64,000 nt of DNA, taken from Helicobacter pylori. Lineage in GTDB: Bacteria > Campylobacterota > Campylobacteria > Campylobacterales > Helicobacteraceae. The notes beneath the pieces were generated by a model, which worked only from the letters and a program-made list of their open reading frames with translations, did not search any database and was not told the DNA's origin. The translations under genes were made by a program, and so were the position numbers. Below, in pieces: positions 10,070 to 19,429 of this stretch. How positions within the stretch are numbered: the first letter of the stretch is position 1; every line of letters starts with the position of its first letter. Where the stretch lies: contig NZ_CP011487.1 of NCBI RefSeq assembly GCF_001653475.1, positions 1,116,001-1,180,000 on the forward strand, given 5' to 3'.

Positions 10070-10585
10070 TTAACGATCTTTTGTGATGGTTTTAGCTTTA
10101 GCGCCTACAGCCGTTGAACCCGTGGGTAAATCTGAAAGCACCACCGCATTAGCTCCAATCTTCACATCATCACCTACGCAAATTGCGCCCAAGACCTTAG
10201 CCCCTGCCCCCACTACCACTCGGTTGCCTAAAGTAGGGTGGCGCTTGCCCTTAAACTTGCCCGTGCCCCCTAGAGTTACGCCATGATAAATGGTAACATC
10301 ATCTCCAATCTCTGTGGTCTCGCCAATCACCACACCCATGCCATGATCAATAAAAAGCCCTCTCCCAATCTTAGCGCCTGGGTGGATTTCTATCCCAGTA
10401 ATAAAGCGCGCCAACTGAGAAAGCGCGCGCGCAATAAAATAAAACCCCCGCTTGTGCAACGCATGCGCTAGGCGGTGGCAAAGCAGTGCATGAATGCCCG
10501 GATAAAGCAAAAGAACCTCCCACTTATTCCTGGCTGCCGGGTCTTCTTGCAAGACACGCTCTAGGCTATAAGACAGATCTAGCAT
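10070..10585 (-). CDS. cysE: Serine O-acetyltransferase
   Basis: Transfers acetyl from acetyl-CoA to serine, the first step toward cysteine. At 171 aa it lacks most of the N-terminal domain of the E. coli enzyme but has the complete left-handed beta-helix of hexapeptide repeats. The catalytic His region is [18 protein letters not shown] and [11 protein letters not shown]. It starts after GGAGA with 8-base spacing. It sits just upstream of iceA1 in the same direction, its usual location in H. pylori. Confidence 0.94.
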   Translation of the reverse strand: MLDLSYSLERVLQEDPAARNKWEVLLLYPGIHALLCHRLAHALHKRGFYFIARALSQLARFITGIEIHPGAKIGRGLFIDHGMGVVIGETTEIGDDVTIYHGVTLGGTGKFKGKRHPTLGNRVVVGAGAKVLGAICVGDDVKIGANAVVLSDLPTGSTAVGAKAKTITKDR

Positions 10586-10836
10586 GATAAGAGTCTCCGG
10601 TTGAAATATATTTGAATCAACATGACTTAAGCAGATTTTTTCTCATCCATTCTAATAAAATTTGATGCAAATTTTTCCTGCCATTATACCCAAACTCACA
10701 CTCCTTTTATGACGGATTAAACAATCCTTTAAAAAAGGCTTAAAAACTCACTAATCATCATTTATTTGGTATTTATTGGGAATAAAACTATTTTAAATGA
10801 AAAATAAAAAGCAGATTGAAAAAGATTATCGGCAAT
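10586..10836. other. cysE upstream region with a dispersed-repeat copy
   Basis: A 251-base spacer. On the minus strand TATAAT (10688-10683) lies about 100 bases before cysE and is its likely -10. The block around it (10647-10708) recurs imperfectly at 43610-43668. No gene was seen. Confidence 0.55.
10647..10708 (-). repeat. Dispersed intergenic repeat, copy 1 (contains the cysE -10 box)
   Basis: About 60 bases align with 43610-43668 with some ten substitutions and a four-base gap. The shared core is ACCCAAACTCACAC preceded by a TTTTTCCT segment. This copy contains a perfect minus-strand TATAAT. The other copy lacks it because of the gap. Both copies lie upstream of a minus-strand gene. Confidence 0.6.
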
Positions 10837-10922
10837 GGTGCCGAAGGTCGGACTCGAACCGACACGGGATTGCTCCCACCAGATTTTGAGTCTAGCGTGT
10901 CTACCAATTCCACCACTTCGGC
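10837..10922 (-). tRNA. tRNA-Leu (CAA)
   Basis: An 86-base class II tRNA, acceptor GCCGAAG/CTTCGGC, anticodon CAA in loop CTCAAAA, extended variable arm, T-arm GTCGGTTCGAGTCCGAC and an encoded CCA. Confidence 0.97.
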
Positions 10923-10977
10923 GTATATATAGAGCAAAGAGTGAGATTATACCCACTTATTCCTTAAAGAAACTTAA

Positions 10978-11064
10978 TGGTGCACTGGGCGAGACTCGAA
11001 CTCGCACGAGATTGCTCCCACCACCCCCTCAAGATGGCGTGTCTACCAATTCCACCACCAGTGC
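10978..11064 (-). tRNA. tRNA-Leu (GAG)
   Basis: An 87-base class II tRNA, acceptor GCACTGG/CCAGTGC, anticodon GAG in loop TTGAGGG, T-arm GCGAGTTCGAGTCTCGC and an encoded CCA. It is similar to the neighbouring tRNA-Leu (CAA) 55 bases away, which suggests an old tandem duplication. Confidence 0.97.
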
Positions 11065-11132
11065 TAAAAATTTAAAGCAAATATTATAGCTAAATCATGC
11101 TTTTTAAGCAATAATTTAGCCCACCAAAACCC

Positions 11133-11450
11133 TTAACTTAAGAATGGGTTACTATAAATAGCGATAATAGCAAACACTAGAGTATAAATCACTTGTGCTT
11201 CAATCATCGCCATGGCCACGAACATGGTTGTGAGCAATTTACCGCCCACTCCTGGGTTTCTCGCTGTGCCTGTAATGGTCGCTGCGGCCGCATTCCCCAT
11301 GCCGATCGCCCCACCAAAAGCGGCAATCCCTAGACCGATCATCGCTCCTAAGATAGAATAAGATTTAATCATATCCATCCCACCCATTCCACCATCGTGA
11401 GCGAAAGCAACGCCCGCTAAAGCCAGAAGAAATAACGCTAAAAATTTCAT
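11133..11450 (-). CDS. atpE: F-type ATP synthase subunit c
   Basis: Proton-carrying ring subunit of F0. The product is 105 aa, starting MKFLALFLLALAGVAFA, a cleavable-looking signal sequence, then HDGGMGG. Two membrane hairpin helices follow, one with GAAIGMGNA-type glycine packing (GGAIGMGNAAAATITG) and one with the essential acid in VAMAMIEAQVIY. GGAG sits seven bases before the chosen ATG. An in-frame upstream ATG would add six residues and break the signal sequence. It stands apart from the other atp genes, as in all H. pylori. Confidence 0.95.
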   Translation of the reverse strand: MKFLALFLLALAGVAFAHDGGMGGMDMIKSYSILGAMIGLGIAAFGGAIGMGNAAAATITGTARNPGVGGKLLTTMFVAMAMIEAQVIYTLVFAIIAIYSNPFLS

Positions 11451-11581
11451 TTTCGCACTCCGTTTCAAAGATTAGGCTTGATTTTCATTTCGAATCGTTC
11501 CTCTACTTCAAAAATACAAGCAAGGATTTATTTTAATACAAACTAGCTTAAAATCTCTTTTAAAAAACGCTTTTTAAAATT

Positions 11582-13648
11582 TTAAGCCAAATCTAAAGCG
11601 ATTTTACCTCTATTGAAACTAATCACCCTGCATTTGATGCTATCGCCTTCTTTTAAAACCACTTGACACCTGTCCATATTTTGCTTTCTTAACAAGCCTT
11701 CGCCTCCCTTAGGCAAGCTTAAAAACGCCCCAAAATCCACGATTCGTTTCACTTGAGCTTCTAATATCTCATCAATAGCGTATTGCTCCAATTCTTGATC
11801 TAAAGAATGCAAATAGTTTAAAATAAATTCCTTAGTTTTTAAAACACGCTCTTTATTCCCCATGATTTTCACTTCACCGCTTTGTTTATTCAAATCAATT
11901 TTAACCTCAAACTTTTCTACTATCTCTCTGATCACACGCCCCCCTTGACCGATAATTTCTACAATTTTATCCGGCACGACATTAAAAATTTCAGTTGCAG
12001 GCAAATGGGAAAAATCGATCACAATCTTTTCTTTCGCTTCATGCATGATTTTTAAAATATGCTCTCGCGCTCTTTTAGCTTGGAGTAAGGCTTGGTATAA
12101 AACCTCTAATTGGATACCGCTCATTTTGGTATCCATTTGCATAGCCGTAATGCCTTCTAAATTCCCGGCAATCTTAAAATCCATATCGCCTTCTGCGTCT
12201 TCTAAACCGCTAATATCGCTTAAAATAGCGTGATCTTGCCCTTCGCTCACCATGCCCATAGCCACCCCAGCGACTAAATCATAAATTTCCACACCGCTTG
12301 CATAAAGGGCTAAAGAGCCTGCGCACACGCTCGCCATTGAGCTTGAACCATTGCTTTCTAAAATCTCAGAAACCAATCGTATCACCTGCTCTTTATTTTT
12401 AATGCTCGTTTCTAAGGCCCTTTTAGCTAAATTCCCATGCCCTAATTCGCGCCTTGAAGTCGCGCCAATAGAACTCGCTTCGCCCACGCAAAAAGGAGGG
12501 AAATTATAATGGAACATGAACCGCTCTTTGATAGGGGCTTTATGCTCCAAACTCTCATGGGTTTGAGCGTCATTATCCGTGCCTAAAACCCCTACCACTA
12601 AGCTTTGAGTTTGCCCCCTAGTGAATAAAATGGAGCTATGTGCCATAGGGAGCAAATCGCTCTCTATCACAATGGGCCGCACTTCTTCTAACGCGCGCTT
12701 ATCCGGGCGGATTTTATCCTTAATGATCATGCGTCTTATCTCAGTTTTTTTCACTTTTTCTAAAGACAATTCAATTTCTTCTAAACTGAATTCTGAGTGG
12801 GCTTCACTGATTTTTCTGGCAATTTCATTGAAAACATTTTCCCGCTCGCTCAAAGCAGAACTTTCAATGCCTTTGATGATTTCATCAAAATACTGATTTT
12901 TTAATAAATCTAACAGCCTTTCATTAAAGACTATTCCTTGGCTCTCTTTAAAAAGCAGCTCGTTTTGGTGGGGCGTGAACACTTCTTCATAAAGCGTGCA
13001 AGTTTCTTTCAAACTTTTTTGAGCCAATTCTAAAGCTTTTAGCATTAAAGGCTCTTCTAAAGCGTTTAATTTTTGCCCTAAAGAGCGCATTTCTATCATG
13101 TTCAAACTCTCTTTTGTGCCGGACACGAATAAATCCAAACTGGATTGATTCAAAAGGCTTGCGTTAGGGTTAATGATAAATTCGTTATCAATCCTAGCGA
13201 TCCTGCAAGCACTCACGCTTTTAATGGGAGCGATACGGACCAAAAAGAGAGCGGCTGAAGCAGCGTTTAAAGCAGAAACTTGCAAGTCGTTTTCAATATC
13301 ATGGCTTAAGACCATTAAAGTGATCTGTGTAGGGTAGCGGTAGTCTTTAGGGAATAAAGGGCGTAAAGTCCTGTCTATAAGCCTAGAGGTTAAGATTTCA
13401 AAATCTTGCGCCCTGCCTTCTCTTTTAACAAAACCACCCGGGATCTTCCCAGCTGCATAAGATTTTTCTAAAAACTGCACCACTAAAGGCAGAAAATCTT
13501 CACTCACAGGCTCTCTTTCTGTGCACACGCTCGCTAGAATGATGGTTTTTCCTGAGCGATACATAAGAGAGCTAGTGGCTTGTTTGGCCACTTGTTTGAG
13601 AGCGAACTCTTCGGTTTTGTTACCAGAATTGATGGTGATAAAATCCAT
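11582..13648 (-). CDS. pnp: Polyribonucleotide nucleotidyltransferase (PNPase)
   Basis: A 3'-to-5' phosphorolytic exoribonuclease. The product is 688 aa, full length: two RNase PH-like domains (about 1-220 and 300-530, the second with SIGATSRRELGHGNLAKRAL and MASVCAGSLAL), a KH domain with IGQGGRVIREI near 560, and an S1 domain with VDFGAFLSLPKGGEGLL near 640. It ends the lptD operon, 2 bases from the preceding gene. Confidence 0.97.
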   Translation of the reverse strand: MDFITINSGNKTEEFALKQVAKQATSSLMYRSGKTIILASVCTEREPVSEDFLPLVVQFLEKSYAAGKIPGGFVKREGRAQDFEILTSRLIDRTLRPLFPKDYRYPTQITLMVLSHDIENDLQVSALNAASAALFLVRIAPIKSVSACRIARIDNEFIINPNASLLNQSSLDLFVSGTKESLNMIEMRSLGQKLNALEEPLMLKALELAQKSLKETCTLYEEVFTPHQNELLFKESQGIVFNERLLDLLKNQYFDEIIKGIESSALSERENVFNEIARKISEAHSEFSLEEIELSLEKVKKTEIRRMIIKDKIRPDKRALEEVRPIVIESDLLPMAHSSILFTRGQTQSLVVGVLGTDNDAQTHESLEHKAPIKERFMFHYNFPPFCVGEASSIGATSRRELGHGNLAKRALETSIKNKEQVIRLVSEILESNGSSSMASVCAGSLALYASGVEIYDLVAGVAMGMVSEGQDHAILSDISGLEDAEGDMDFKIAGNLEGITAMQMDTKMSGIQLEVLYQALLQAKRAREHILKIMHEAKEKIVIDFSHLPATEIFNVVPDKIVEIIGQGGRVIREIVEKFEVKIDLNKQSGEVKIMGNKERVLKTKEFILNYLHSLDQELEQYAIDEILEAQVKRIVDFGAFLSLPKGGEGLLRKQNMDRCQVVLKEGDSIKCRVISFNRGKIALDLA

Positions 13649-13650
13649 AT

Positions 13651-14361
13651 TTAATGTTCCTTTCTTAAATTGGGAGTGTTGTTAGCGCCCAAGTATTTTT
13701 CAATTTCTTCATTGCTTAATCGCTTGAGTTCTTTATAATGATGCTCCACAGAGACAAAACATTCAGGGCGATACACGCTAATCACCCCATCGCACAAACT
13801 TTCTAAGCCTTGAGCGACATTTTGCGCGACAATGGGGGTTAAAATATAAATGTCTCGGCATTCTTTTTTCAAGCAAGTTTGCACGCCTAACCCTGCTCTA
13901 AACCCGGTTTCAATCCCCCTATCTACGATAAAAATATTTTTATCTTTTAAGCTTTTGATCGCATTGCCTTTGCGATACTGATAGATGTGAGACAAAATGT
14001 CTTCTTCATAAGCCCGCTTGGATTCCCCATAAACATAGTCTAAAGTGATGTCAAAGGAATTGATTAAACTTTCATTCATCACTATATCCATGCTCTCACT
14101 CACTAAAGCGATCTCGCATTTTGAGTTTAAAGGGGCTAGGATAGGTTCTAAAAAAAGTATATCATAAGTCGCTCCAAATTTTTGCGCTAAAGCGTTAGCT
14201 AAATACAAAGCGTTAAAACTCAAAGCGAGCATGATGGAATCTTTTAAATCAATGTGGCGCGTGTGGATTTCATTAATCAATTTATTTAGAGCGTCTTCTT
14301 CATTAATAAAACGCATGCCCTCTATATCGGTGATATGGCTAAAGTCAGTATTCAAGTGCAT
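13651..14361 (-). CDS. Phosphoribosyltransferase-like protein
   Basis: A 236-aa protein with a PRTase-like core. Alternating strands LALSFNALYLANAL and YDILFLEP lead to the PRPP-loop-like IFIVDRGIETGFRAGLG near residue 145, then IYILTPIVAQNVAQGLESLCDGVISVYRP. Family members of this kind appear beside pnp in related species. The substrate base is unknown, and the loop lacks the second acidic residue of the classical motif, so enzymatic activity is not assured. Confidence 0.7.
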   Translation of the reverse strand: MHLNTDFSHITDIEGMRFINEEDALNKLINEIHTRHIDLKDSIMLALSFNALYLANALAQKFGATYDILFLEPILAPLNSKCEIALVSESMDIVMNESLINSFDITLDYVYGESKRAYEEDILSHIYQYRKGNAIKSLKDKNIFIVDRGIETGFRAGLGVQTCLKKECRDIYILTPIVAQNVAQGLESLCDGVISVYRPECFVSVEHHYKELKRLSNEEIEKYLGANNTPNLRKEH

Positions 14362-14370
14362 TCCTTTTTT

Positions 14371-16632
14371 TCACTTACGCTGTAAAGATCGGTAAGTTAC
14401 ATTGGTTTTAGTGATCGGTGAAAAGTCTAATTCTAGCTTAACATAGTTATTTTCAAACACTCTTATAGGTTGGTTGGGATCGCCGGTGAGAATAGGGCGC
14501 CGTTGGTTGACGAATTTAAAGCCAATCCCAAAACACCGGATCTTTTTATAAAGCCCCACATTCCAATTTAAAACCACATTATTTCTAATATCATATCCCA
14601 CATCCGCGCTCATGGAAAAATAGCCAAAATCGTTGCTAAAACCCGCCTTTAAATAATCCGCAGGATTTTCTACAATGCTATTAATCCCGCTGCTAAAATT
14701 GTTTTTTAAAAAATAAGAGAGGTTAAAGCTTAAAAATTTGCGTTGGTAATTGGCGTTCACGGAGATTTCTTCTAATCGGTTTTGATAAAACGAATAAAAG
14801 ACATTCCCAAAGATATTCAATCCTGTTAAGGGCGAAAACCCGATCTTGCTCTCTAATGGCATTCTAAAGGGCGAAACTTTATCGTCAAGATTGATGAGTT
14901 GCGATATTTTAAAATACAATAACTCTTGCCCCCCTAATCCATAGAGGTATTGCGTTAGGGTTAAATTCACCGTCTTATTGCTCGCATCGCTAGGTAAAAT
15001 GCTGTTAGGATTCCACACAGAGTCATACAAACGCCCTTGATAATCATAATCTCTCAATAAAGGCGAAGTGTAGCTGTTTAAGGCTTGCGCGCTTAAAGCA
15101 TACATGTTTTGAGAAAATAAGCCGTTTTTAAAGGTGTAATAAGGGATGTTGAAAATCGCTTCCAATTGGATCGTGTGGAAAAGCTTGTTGTATTCTCTGG
15201 CTAAATCCATGTTTGCATATAAGGAAAAATTTGAAGACACAAAGTTCCCAAATTCCCTTGATTCATTAGGGATTGTAGGTACGAAGGAATTTTTAGATTG
15301 CATTAAAGCCACATTAGATAGTTGGAGATCATTCCAAAGCCCTAGAGACAAATACTTTTTAAACAAAGAAAATTGCAAACCCACCGGCACATTCAAAGCG
15401 TTTTGCACATAGCCATAACCAATCTCTCTTGCGGTGTTTCTAAACTGATAATCCACCGAATACAACAAATTTTTAAAATACAAAGAATTTAAATATTTAT
15501 GGTATTGCAAATTAGGGACAGATTGGAAAGTGCGGTTATTGTTGATTTTATTCAAGTTTAAAAAATACTTGATATTCAAGCCGTAATAATGATTTTCTGT
15601 TTGCAAATAGTAATTCGCCCTAGACATGTGCGTGGCGTCCGTGATACGCTTATTAACCTTTTCAAAACGCACATAATCCAAATCGTTCATGTATAAAAAG
15701 TCAATGTAATGCCCGTTGTCAATATTAGACTTAAGGTGAAAGTATTTTTGTAAAGTGTCCCTACTAGAGCTTAAAAATTCAAAACCATAGATATTTTGAT
15801 TCCTCAAATCATAGCGTTTGACATATTGAGTGTAATTCCTAAAATAGCGCGCGTTGAATAAAAACCTGTCGTCTTTAGAGTTGATGTAGCGCGCTTCAAA
15901 ATTCAAACCAAAACCTCTTTTATAGCGGATTTGTGGGGTAAAAGTCATATCCCATGAGTTTTTGGGGGCTAAATAAAAGGGTTGCAAATAAATAAAGCCG
16001 TCCAAATTGGAAGTGCCAAACTCAGGGTATAAAAACCCGGTAGTGCGTTTATTGCTCGTGGACATGAAAATATAGGGCAAATACAATATAGGAATATCAC
16101 CGACATAGATCTTAGGATTCCACATAGACAAATGCGATTTTTGCATGTTGAATGAGCCTGAAGTCGCATTGACATGCCAAATGGGGTTATCAATGCTACA
16201 CCCTGAAGCGCTCATGTTTTTAATCTTATATTTTTGATCCCTCCCGCTAGCAATATCCGCGCTCACCCAAATCCCGCTCACGCTATCTTGGACATAAAAG
16301 GGGAAAATGATTTCATATTTTTCATTCAAACTCAATTTCACATAATCGGTTTTAATCAGTAAGCCCTCGCCCCTATAAACCTTGATATTCCCCTCTAATA
16401 ACGCTTCTTTAGTCTTGGTATCATAGCTCACCTTGTCCGCTAAAATATACACATCATAATTCAATAAGATCGCATTCCCTGATGCGGTTATCACATTATC
16501 TTTAGCGCTCACTTTATCCGCAAGGATTTCAAAAATCTTATGGTTTTGTTTGTCAAATCGTTGCATAGCGATTTCTTTAGCGTCTAATGCGCTTAACCAA
16601 AAAAAGACCGCCAAATACAACCAATAAATCAT
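14371..16632 (-). CDS. lptD: LPS-assembly outer membrane protein LptD
   Basis: Inserts lipopolysaccharide into the outer leaflet of the outer membrane together with LptE. The product is 753 aa: a signal peptide (MIYWLYLAVFFWLSALDA), an OstA/LptA-like beta-jellyroll (about 25-150, with ITASGNAILLNYDVYILADKVS), then a large barrel rich in alternating aromatic residues. Cys147 is present, but the paired C-terminal cysteines of the E. coli type are not obvious. It sits between an RDD gene and the PRTase-like gene with 2-9 base gaps. Confidence 0.92.
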   Translation of the reverse strand: MIYWLYLAVFFWLSALDAKEIAMQRFDKQNHKIFEILADKVSAKDNVITASGNAILLNYDVYILADKVSYDTKTKEALLEGNIKVYRGEGLLIKTDYVKLSLNEKYEIIFPFYVQDSVSGIWVSADIASGRDQKYKIKNMSASGCSIDNPIWHVNATSGSFNMQKSHLSMWNPKIYVGDIPILYLPYIFMSTSNKRTTGFLYPEFGTSNLDGFIYLQPFYLAPKNSWDMTFTPQIRYKRGFGLNFEARYINSKDDRFLFNARYFRNYTQYVKRYDLRNQNIYGFEFLSSSRDTLQKYFHLKSNIDNGHYIDFLYMNDLDYVRFEKVNKRITDATHMSRANYYLQTENHYYGLNIKYFLNLNKINNNRTFQSVPNLQYHKYLNSLYFKNLLYSVDYQFRNTAREIGYGYVQNALNVPVGLQFSLFKKYLSLGLWNDLQLSNVALMQSKNSFVPTIPNESREFGNFVSSNFSLYANMDLAREYNKLFHTIQLEAIFNIPYYTFKNGLFSQNMYALSAQALNSYTSPLLRDYDYQGRLYDSVWNPNSILPSDASNKTVNLTLTQYLYGLGGQELLYFKISQLINLDDKVSPFRMPLESKIGFSPLTGLNIFGNVFYSFYQNRLEEISVNANYQRKFLSFNLSYFLKNNFSSGINSIVENPADYLKAGFSNDFGYFSMSADVGYDIRNNVVLNWNVGLYKKIRCFGIGFKFVNQRRPILTGDPNQPIRVFENNYVKLELDFSPITKTNVTYRSLQRK

Positions 16633-16634
16633 GA

Positions 16635-17114
16635 TTAAAACAACACCAAAAGACTTTTGCTTTTTTCTTCATGCCACGCCCTATGATAGGGGTTTTTAAA
16701 TACTACAAACCATAAAAAGGGGCATAGAAAAACCACGATCTTTAGCCCTAAACGCTTCAATAAAATAGCCCTACTAGGGCAATCTGCTAAATAAATATCA
16801 ATAATTTTAATCCTAAAAACCAGTTTAGCCAAACTCATCTTGCACAAACACACAAAAAAGATTTCATAAACGCCATACAAGATGATAAAACCCATCACAA
16901 CAAACACGCTGTGATAAATGGGGTTAGTCAGCCAATATAGAGAATGCAAGAAATCGCATGCCCTTAAAAGATCGCTCAATAAAAACGCCACCAACAAACC
17001 ATCGGTTAAAAACGCTAAGATGCGCCAATACAAGGGGCATAAACGCATTTTTTCACGCATAAGGAGTGTTTCTATGATTTCAGTTTCTTCTTTTTCTAAA
17101 TTGGGAGAGCGCAT
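16635..17114 (-). CDS. RDD-family inner membrane protein
   Basis: A 159-aa protein with an N-terminal charged stretch, then LYWRILAFLTDGLLVAFLL (the RDD-type first helix with Arg and Asp). Further helices lie around 68-88 and 130-147, with a K-rich loop AKLVFRIKIIDI between. RDD proteins are multi-span membrane proteins, some proposed as transporters. Context between purD and lptD gives no function. An internal ATG at MREKMRLC is an alternative start. Confidence 0.75.
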   Translation of the reverse strand: MRSPNLEKEETEIIETLLMREKMRLCPLYWRILAFLTDGLLVAFLLSDLLRACDFLHSLYWLTNPIYHSVFVVMGFIILYGVYEIFFVCLCKMSLAKLVFRIKIIDIYLADCPSRAILLKRLGLKIVVFLCPFLWFVVFKNPYHRAWHEEKSKSLLVLF

Positions 17115-17155
17115 TCAAAAACAAACAAGACAAACTCTTTGGTTTGTCTCAAACT

Positions 17156-18430
17156 TCAAGAATATTCTTTCAAATCTAACACCTTAAAACCAATATCCTT
17201 GCGATAAAACATGCCTTCAAAATGCACCTTTTGAGCGATTTCATAAGCATGGTTTCTGGCTTCTAATAAGGATTTTCCTCTGCCAATGGCAAAGATCACC
17301 CTCCCTCCACTGCTTTCAAACACGCCATTATCCTGCGCCACCTCCCCTAAAATCAAATGGCCTTTTTTTTCATCAACCGGATCAATATAAAGGGTTTGTT
17401 TGGGCGAAGAGCTAGTGGGGTAATTCCTAGAAACAAGCGCCACACTCATCACAAATTCTTTAGAAAACACCAATTCAAGAGAATTTAATTCCCCTTTGGC
17501 TGTAGCCAAACACAAATCTAAAAGCGAGCTTTCTAAAAGGGGTAAAATCGTCTGGCATTCAATATCTTTAAAACGCACGCTAAAATCCACTAAATACGGC
17601 TCTAAAACGCCCTTTTCTTCTATGACCACAATTTCAGCGAGTAAAACCCCTTTAAAAGGCGTGTTATTAGCCTGAAGCCTCTCTAAAGCGGGTTTAAAGA
17701 TATGATTTTTTATTTTCTCTTCTAGTTCATTAGAGAAAAAGTTTGCAGGAGCGATGGCCCCCATACCCCCTGTATTGACTCCATTATCCCCCTCTAATAA
17801 GCGTTTGTAGTTTTGGCAAAAGGGCAACAAAATAAAATCATCGTTGGCTATGAGCGCTGTAACTGAAAGCTCAAACCCCTCTAAAAAAGGCTCTATGATC
17901 ACGGGCTCATTGCTTTGTTTGAAAGCGTCTTCAAGGATTTTTAGCGCTTCTTCTTGATGATGGACAATGCTTGTGTTTTTATTCAACGCTTTAATCACTA
18001 AAGGGAAGGAAGCGTTTTGAATGTAATTGAGAGCTTCTTTTAAATCGTTTGTTTCAAAGTAAGACGCGCTTTTGATACCGCACTCTTTAACAAAAGCTTT
18101 CATATAGCTTTTAGAAGCCTCTAACTTAGCCGCTTCTTTAGAAGCCCCAAACACTAAAATCCCCGCTTTTTCTAGCATCTCTGTAAGCCCTAAAATCAAA
18201 AGCTCTTCTTCTGAAATGATGGCTAAATGGATCTGTTTTTTCAGGGCTAATTCCACGATATGCTCGTAATGTTCGCATTCCAGATTCTCGCCTAAATCTT
18301 GAGTGCCACCATTACCCAAACAAAAATACAAAGCATTCACTCGCTCATCTTGCTGAAGCCTTTGAGCCAAAGCATACTCTCGCCCCTTATTCCCCACAAT
18401 TAAAACATTATAGTTGTTGTTATCTTTCAT
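17156..18430 (-). CDS. purD: Phosphoribosylamine-glycine ligase (GARS)
   Basis: Second step of purine synthesis, joining glycine to phosphoribosylamine with ATP. The product is 424 aa, full length: N-terminal domain with VLIVGNKGREYALA, ATP-grasp domain with FLEGFELSVTALI and LLEGDNGVNTGGMGAIAP, and C-terminal domain with VIFAIGRGKSLLEAR. AGGAAAG precedes the ATG. It probably leads the run down to pnp, because the intergenic distances stay small. Confidence 0.96.
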   Translation of the reverse strand: MKDNNNYNVLIVGNKGREYALAQRLQQDERVNALYFCLGNGGTQDLGENLECEHYEHIVELALKKQIHLAIISEEELLILGLTEMLEKAGILVFGASKEAAKLEASKSYMKAFVKECGIKSASYFETNDLKEALNYIQNASFPLVIKALNKNTSIVHHQEEALKILEDAFKQSNEPVIIEPFLEGFELSVTALIANDDFILLPFCQNYKRLLEGDNGVNTGGMGAIAPANFFSNELEEKIKNHIFKPALERLQANNTPFKGVLLAEIVVIEEKGVLEPYLVDFSVRFKDIECQTILPLLESSLLDLCLATAKGELNSLELVFSKEFVMSVALVSRNYPTSSSPKQTLYIDPVDEKKGHLILGEVAQDNGVFESSGGRVIFAIGRGKSLLEARNHAYEIAQKVHFEGMFYRKDIGFKVLDLKEYS

Positions 18431-18549
18431 GTCTTTCCTGCAATGTGGTTGTTTTTAAACCCAGATGACCGCTACTTTTACATGCGCATAAGTTCAACAA
18501 ACCTACACTAATAAGGCTAGGAGGATTTTCTTAGGGGCAGATTTAAAAA

Positions 18550-18741
18550 ATGCCATCACACAAAAACCACTACCTTAGCCTAACTTATTTTTTCAACGAA
18601 CTTGCCATCAATAAGAAACACGAATCATCTAGGCGATGCTTACAATTATACTTAAATTTTAAAGAAATTCCATGCAAAAATATTCAAGCGATCTGTGATA
18701 GTTTTGATTGGCGTTTGGGCGTTTTAAGACAAGCTGACTGA
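18550..18741 (+). CDS. Small hypothetical protein, uncertain
   Basis: A 63-codon frame (MPSHKNHYLSLTYFFNEL ... DWRLGVLRQAD) on the plus strand between two minus-strand genes, ending 1 base from the stop of the ABC gene. It has no membrane segment or known motif. Its Shine-Dalgarno-like AGGGG is 12 bases from the ATG, further than usual. A hypothetical gene stands here in other H. pylori genomes as I recall (HP1219 position), but it may be a remnant. Confidence 0.4.
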   Translation: MPSHKNHYLSLTYFFNELAINKKHESSRRCLQLYLNFKEIPCKNIQAICDSFDWRLGVLRQAD

Positions 18742-18742
18742 T

Positions 18743-19429
18743 TTATTTCAACCTTTCTTTATACGCCGCTTCCAAACTGCTATACCCTTTTTTCAATTCT
18801 CCCACATCCCCAAAAGCCACCACTTTAGCTTCTTTTAAAAAGATCGCACTGTCTAAATACTTTTCCACATCCACCACCAAATGCGTAGAAACTAACAAGC
18901 TTGCGTTTTGGCTAAATTCCTTAGCGATGAGTTCAAAAATCTCTTCTCTTGCAATAGGGTCAATCCCAGCCACCGGCTCATCAAAAAGATACAAAGAAGC
19001 GTTTCGTGATAGGGTTAAAATCAGCTGTAATTTTTCCCTCATGCCTTTTGAAAGGGCTTTGAACTCTCTTTTTAAAGGCACGCTGAAGCGTTTGAGTAAA
19101 TCTAGGGCTTTTGATGAATCAAAATCGCTAAAAAAATCCTTGTAAAAAGCGATCGCTTTTAAAGGCGTTAATTTAGGGTCTAAAAAATCGCCATCGCTTA
19201 AAAACGCCACGCTTTTTTTAGTTTCTATACCGATCTTTTGATTTAAAATTTTCACTTCCCCTTGGTAGTTCAAATTCAATCCGGCTAAAATTTTTAACAG
19301 AGTGGTTTTACCCGCCCCATTAGGGCCTAAAAGCCCTATAAATTGCTGTTTGGGTAGTTTCAAATTGATATTATCTAGCGCTTTTAAACTCCCATAAGTT
19401 TTAGTCAAATTCTCTATTTCTACTAGCAT
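18743..19429 (-). CDS. ABC transporter ATP-binding protein
   Basis: A 228-aa ATPase with Walker A GPNGAGKTT near residue 34, a weak signature LSKGMREKLQL near 125, Walker B ASLYLFDEPVAGIDP and the switch histidine in LVSTHLV. It belongs to the single-domain exporter type (CcmA/NatA-like). No permease is adjacent, so its partner must be encoded elsewhere. Its start overlaps the end of uppS by 7 bases, suggesting translational coupling. Confidence 0.88.
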   Translation of the reverse strand: MLVEIENLTKTYGSLKALDNINLKLPKQQFIGLLGPNGAGKTTLLKILAGLNLNYQGEVKILNQKIGIETKKSVAFLSDGDFLDPKLTPLKAIAFYKDFFSDFDSSKALDLLKRFSVPLKREFKALSKGMREKLQLILTLSRNASLYLFDEPVAGIDPIAREEIFELIAKEFSQNASLLVSTHLVVDVEKYLDSAIFLKEAKVVAFGDVGELKKGYSSLEAAYKERLK

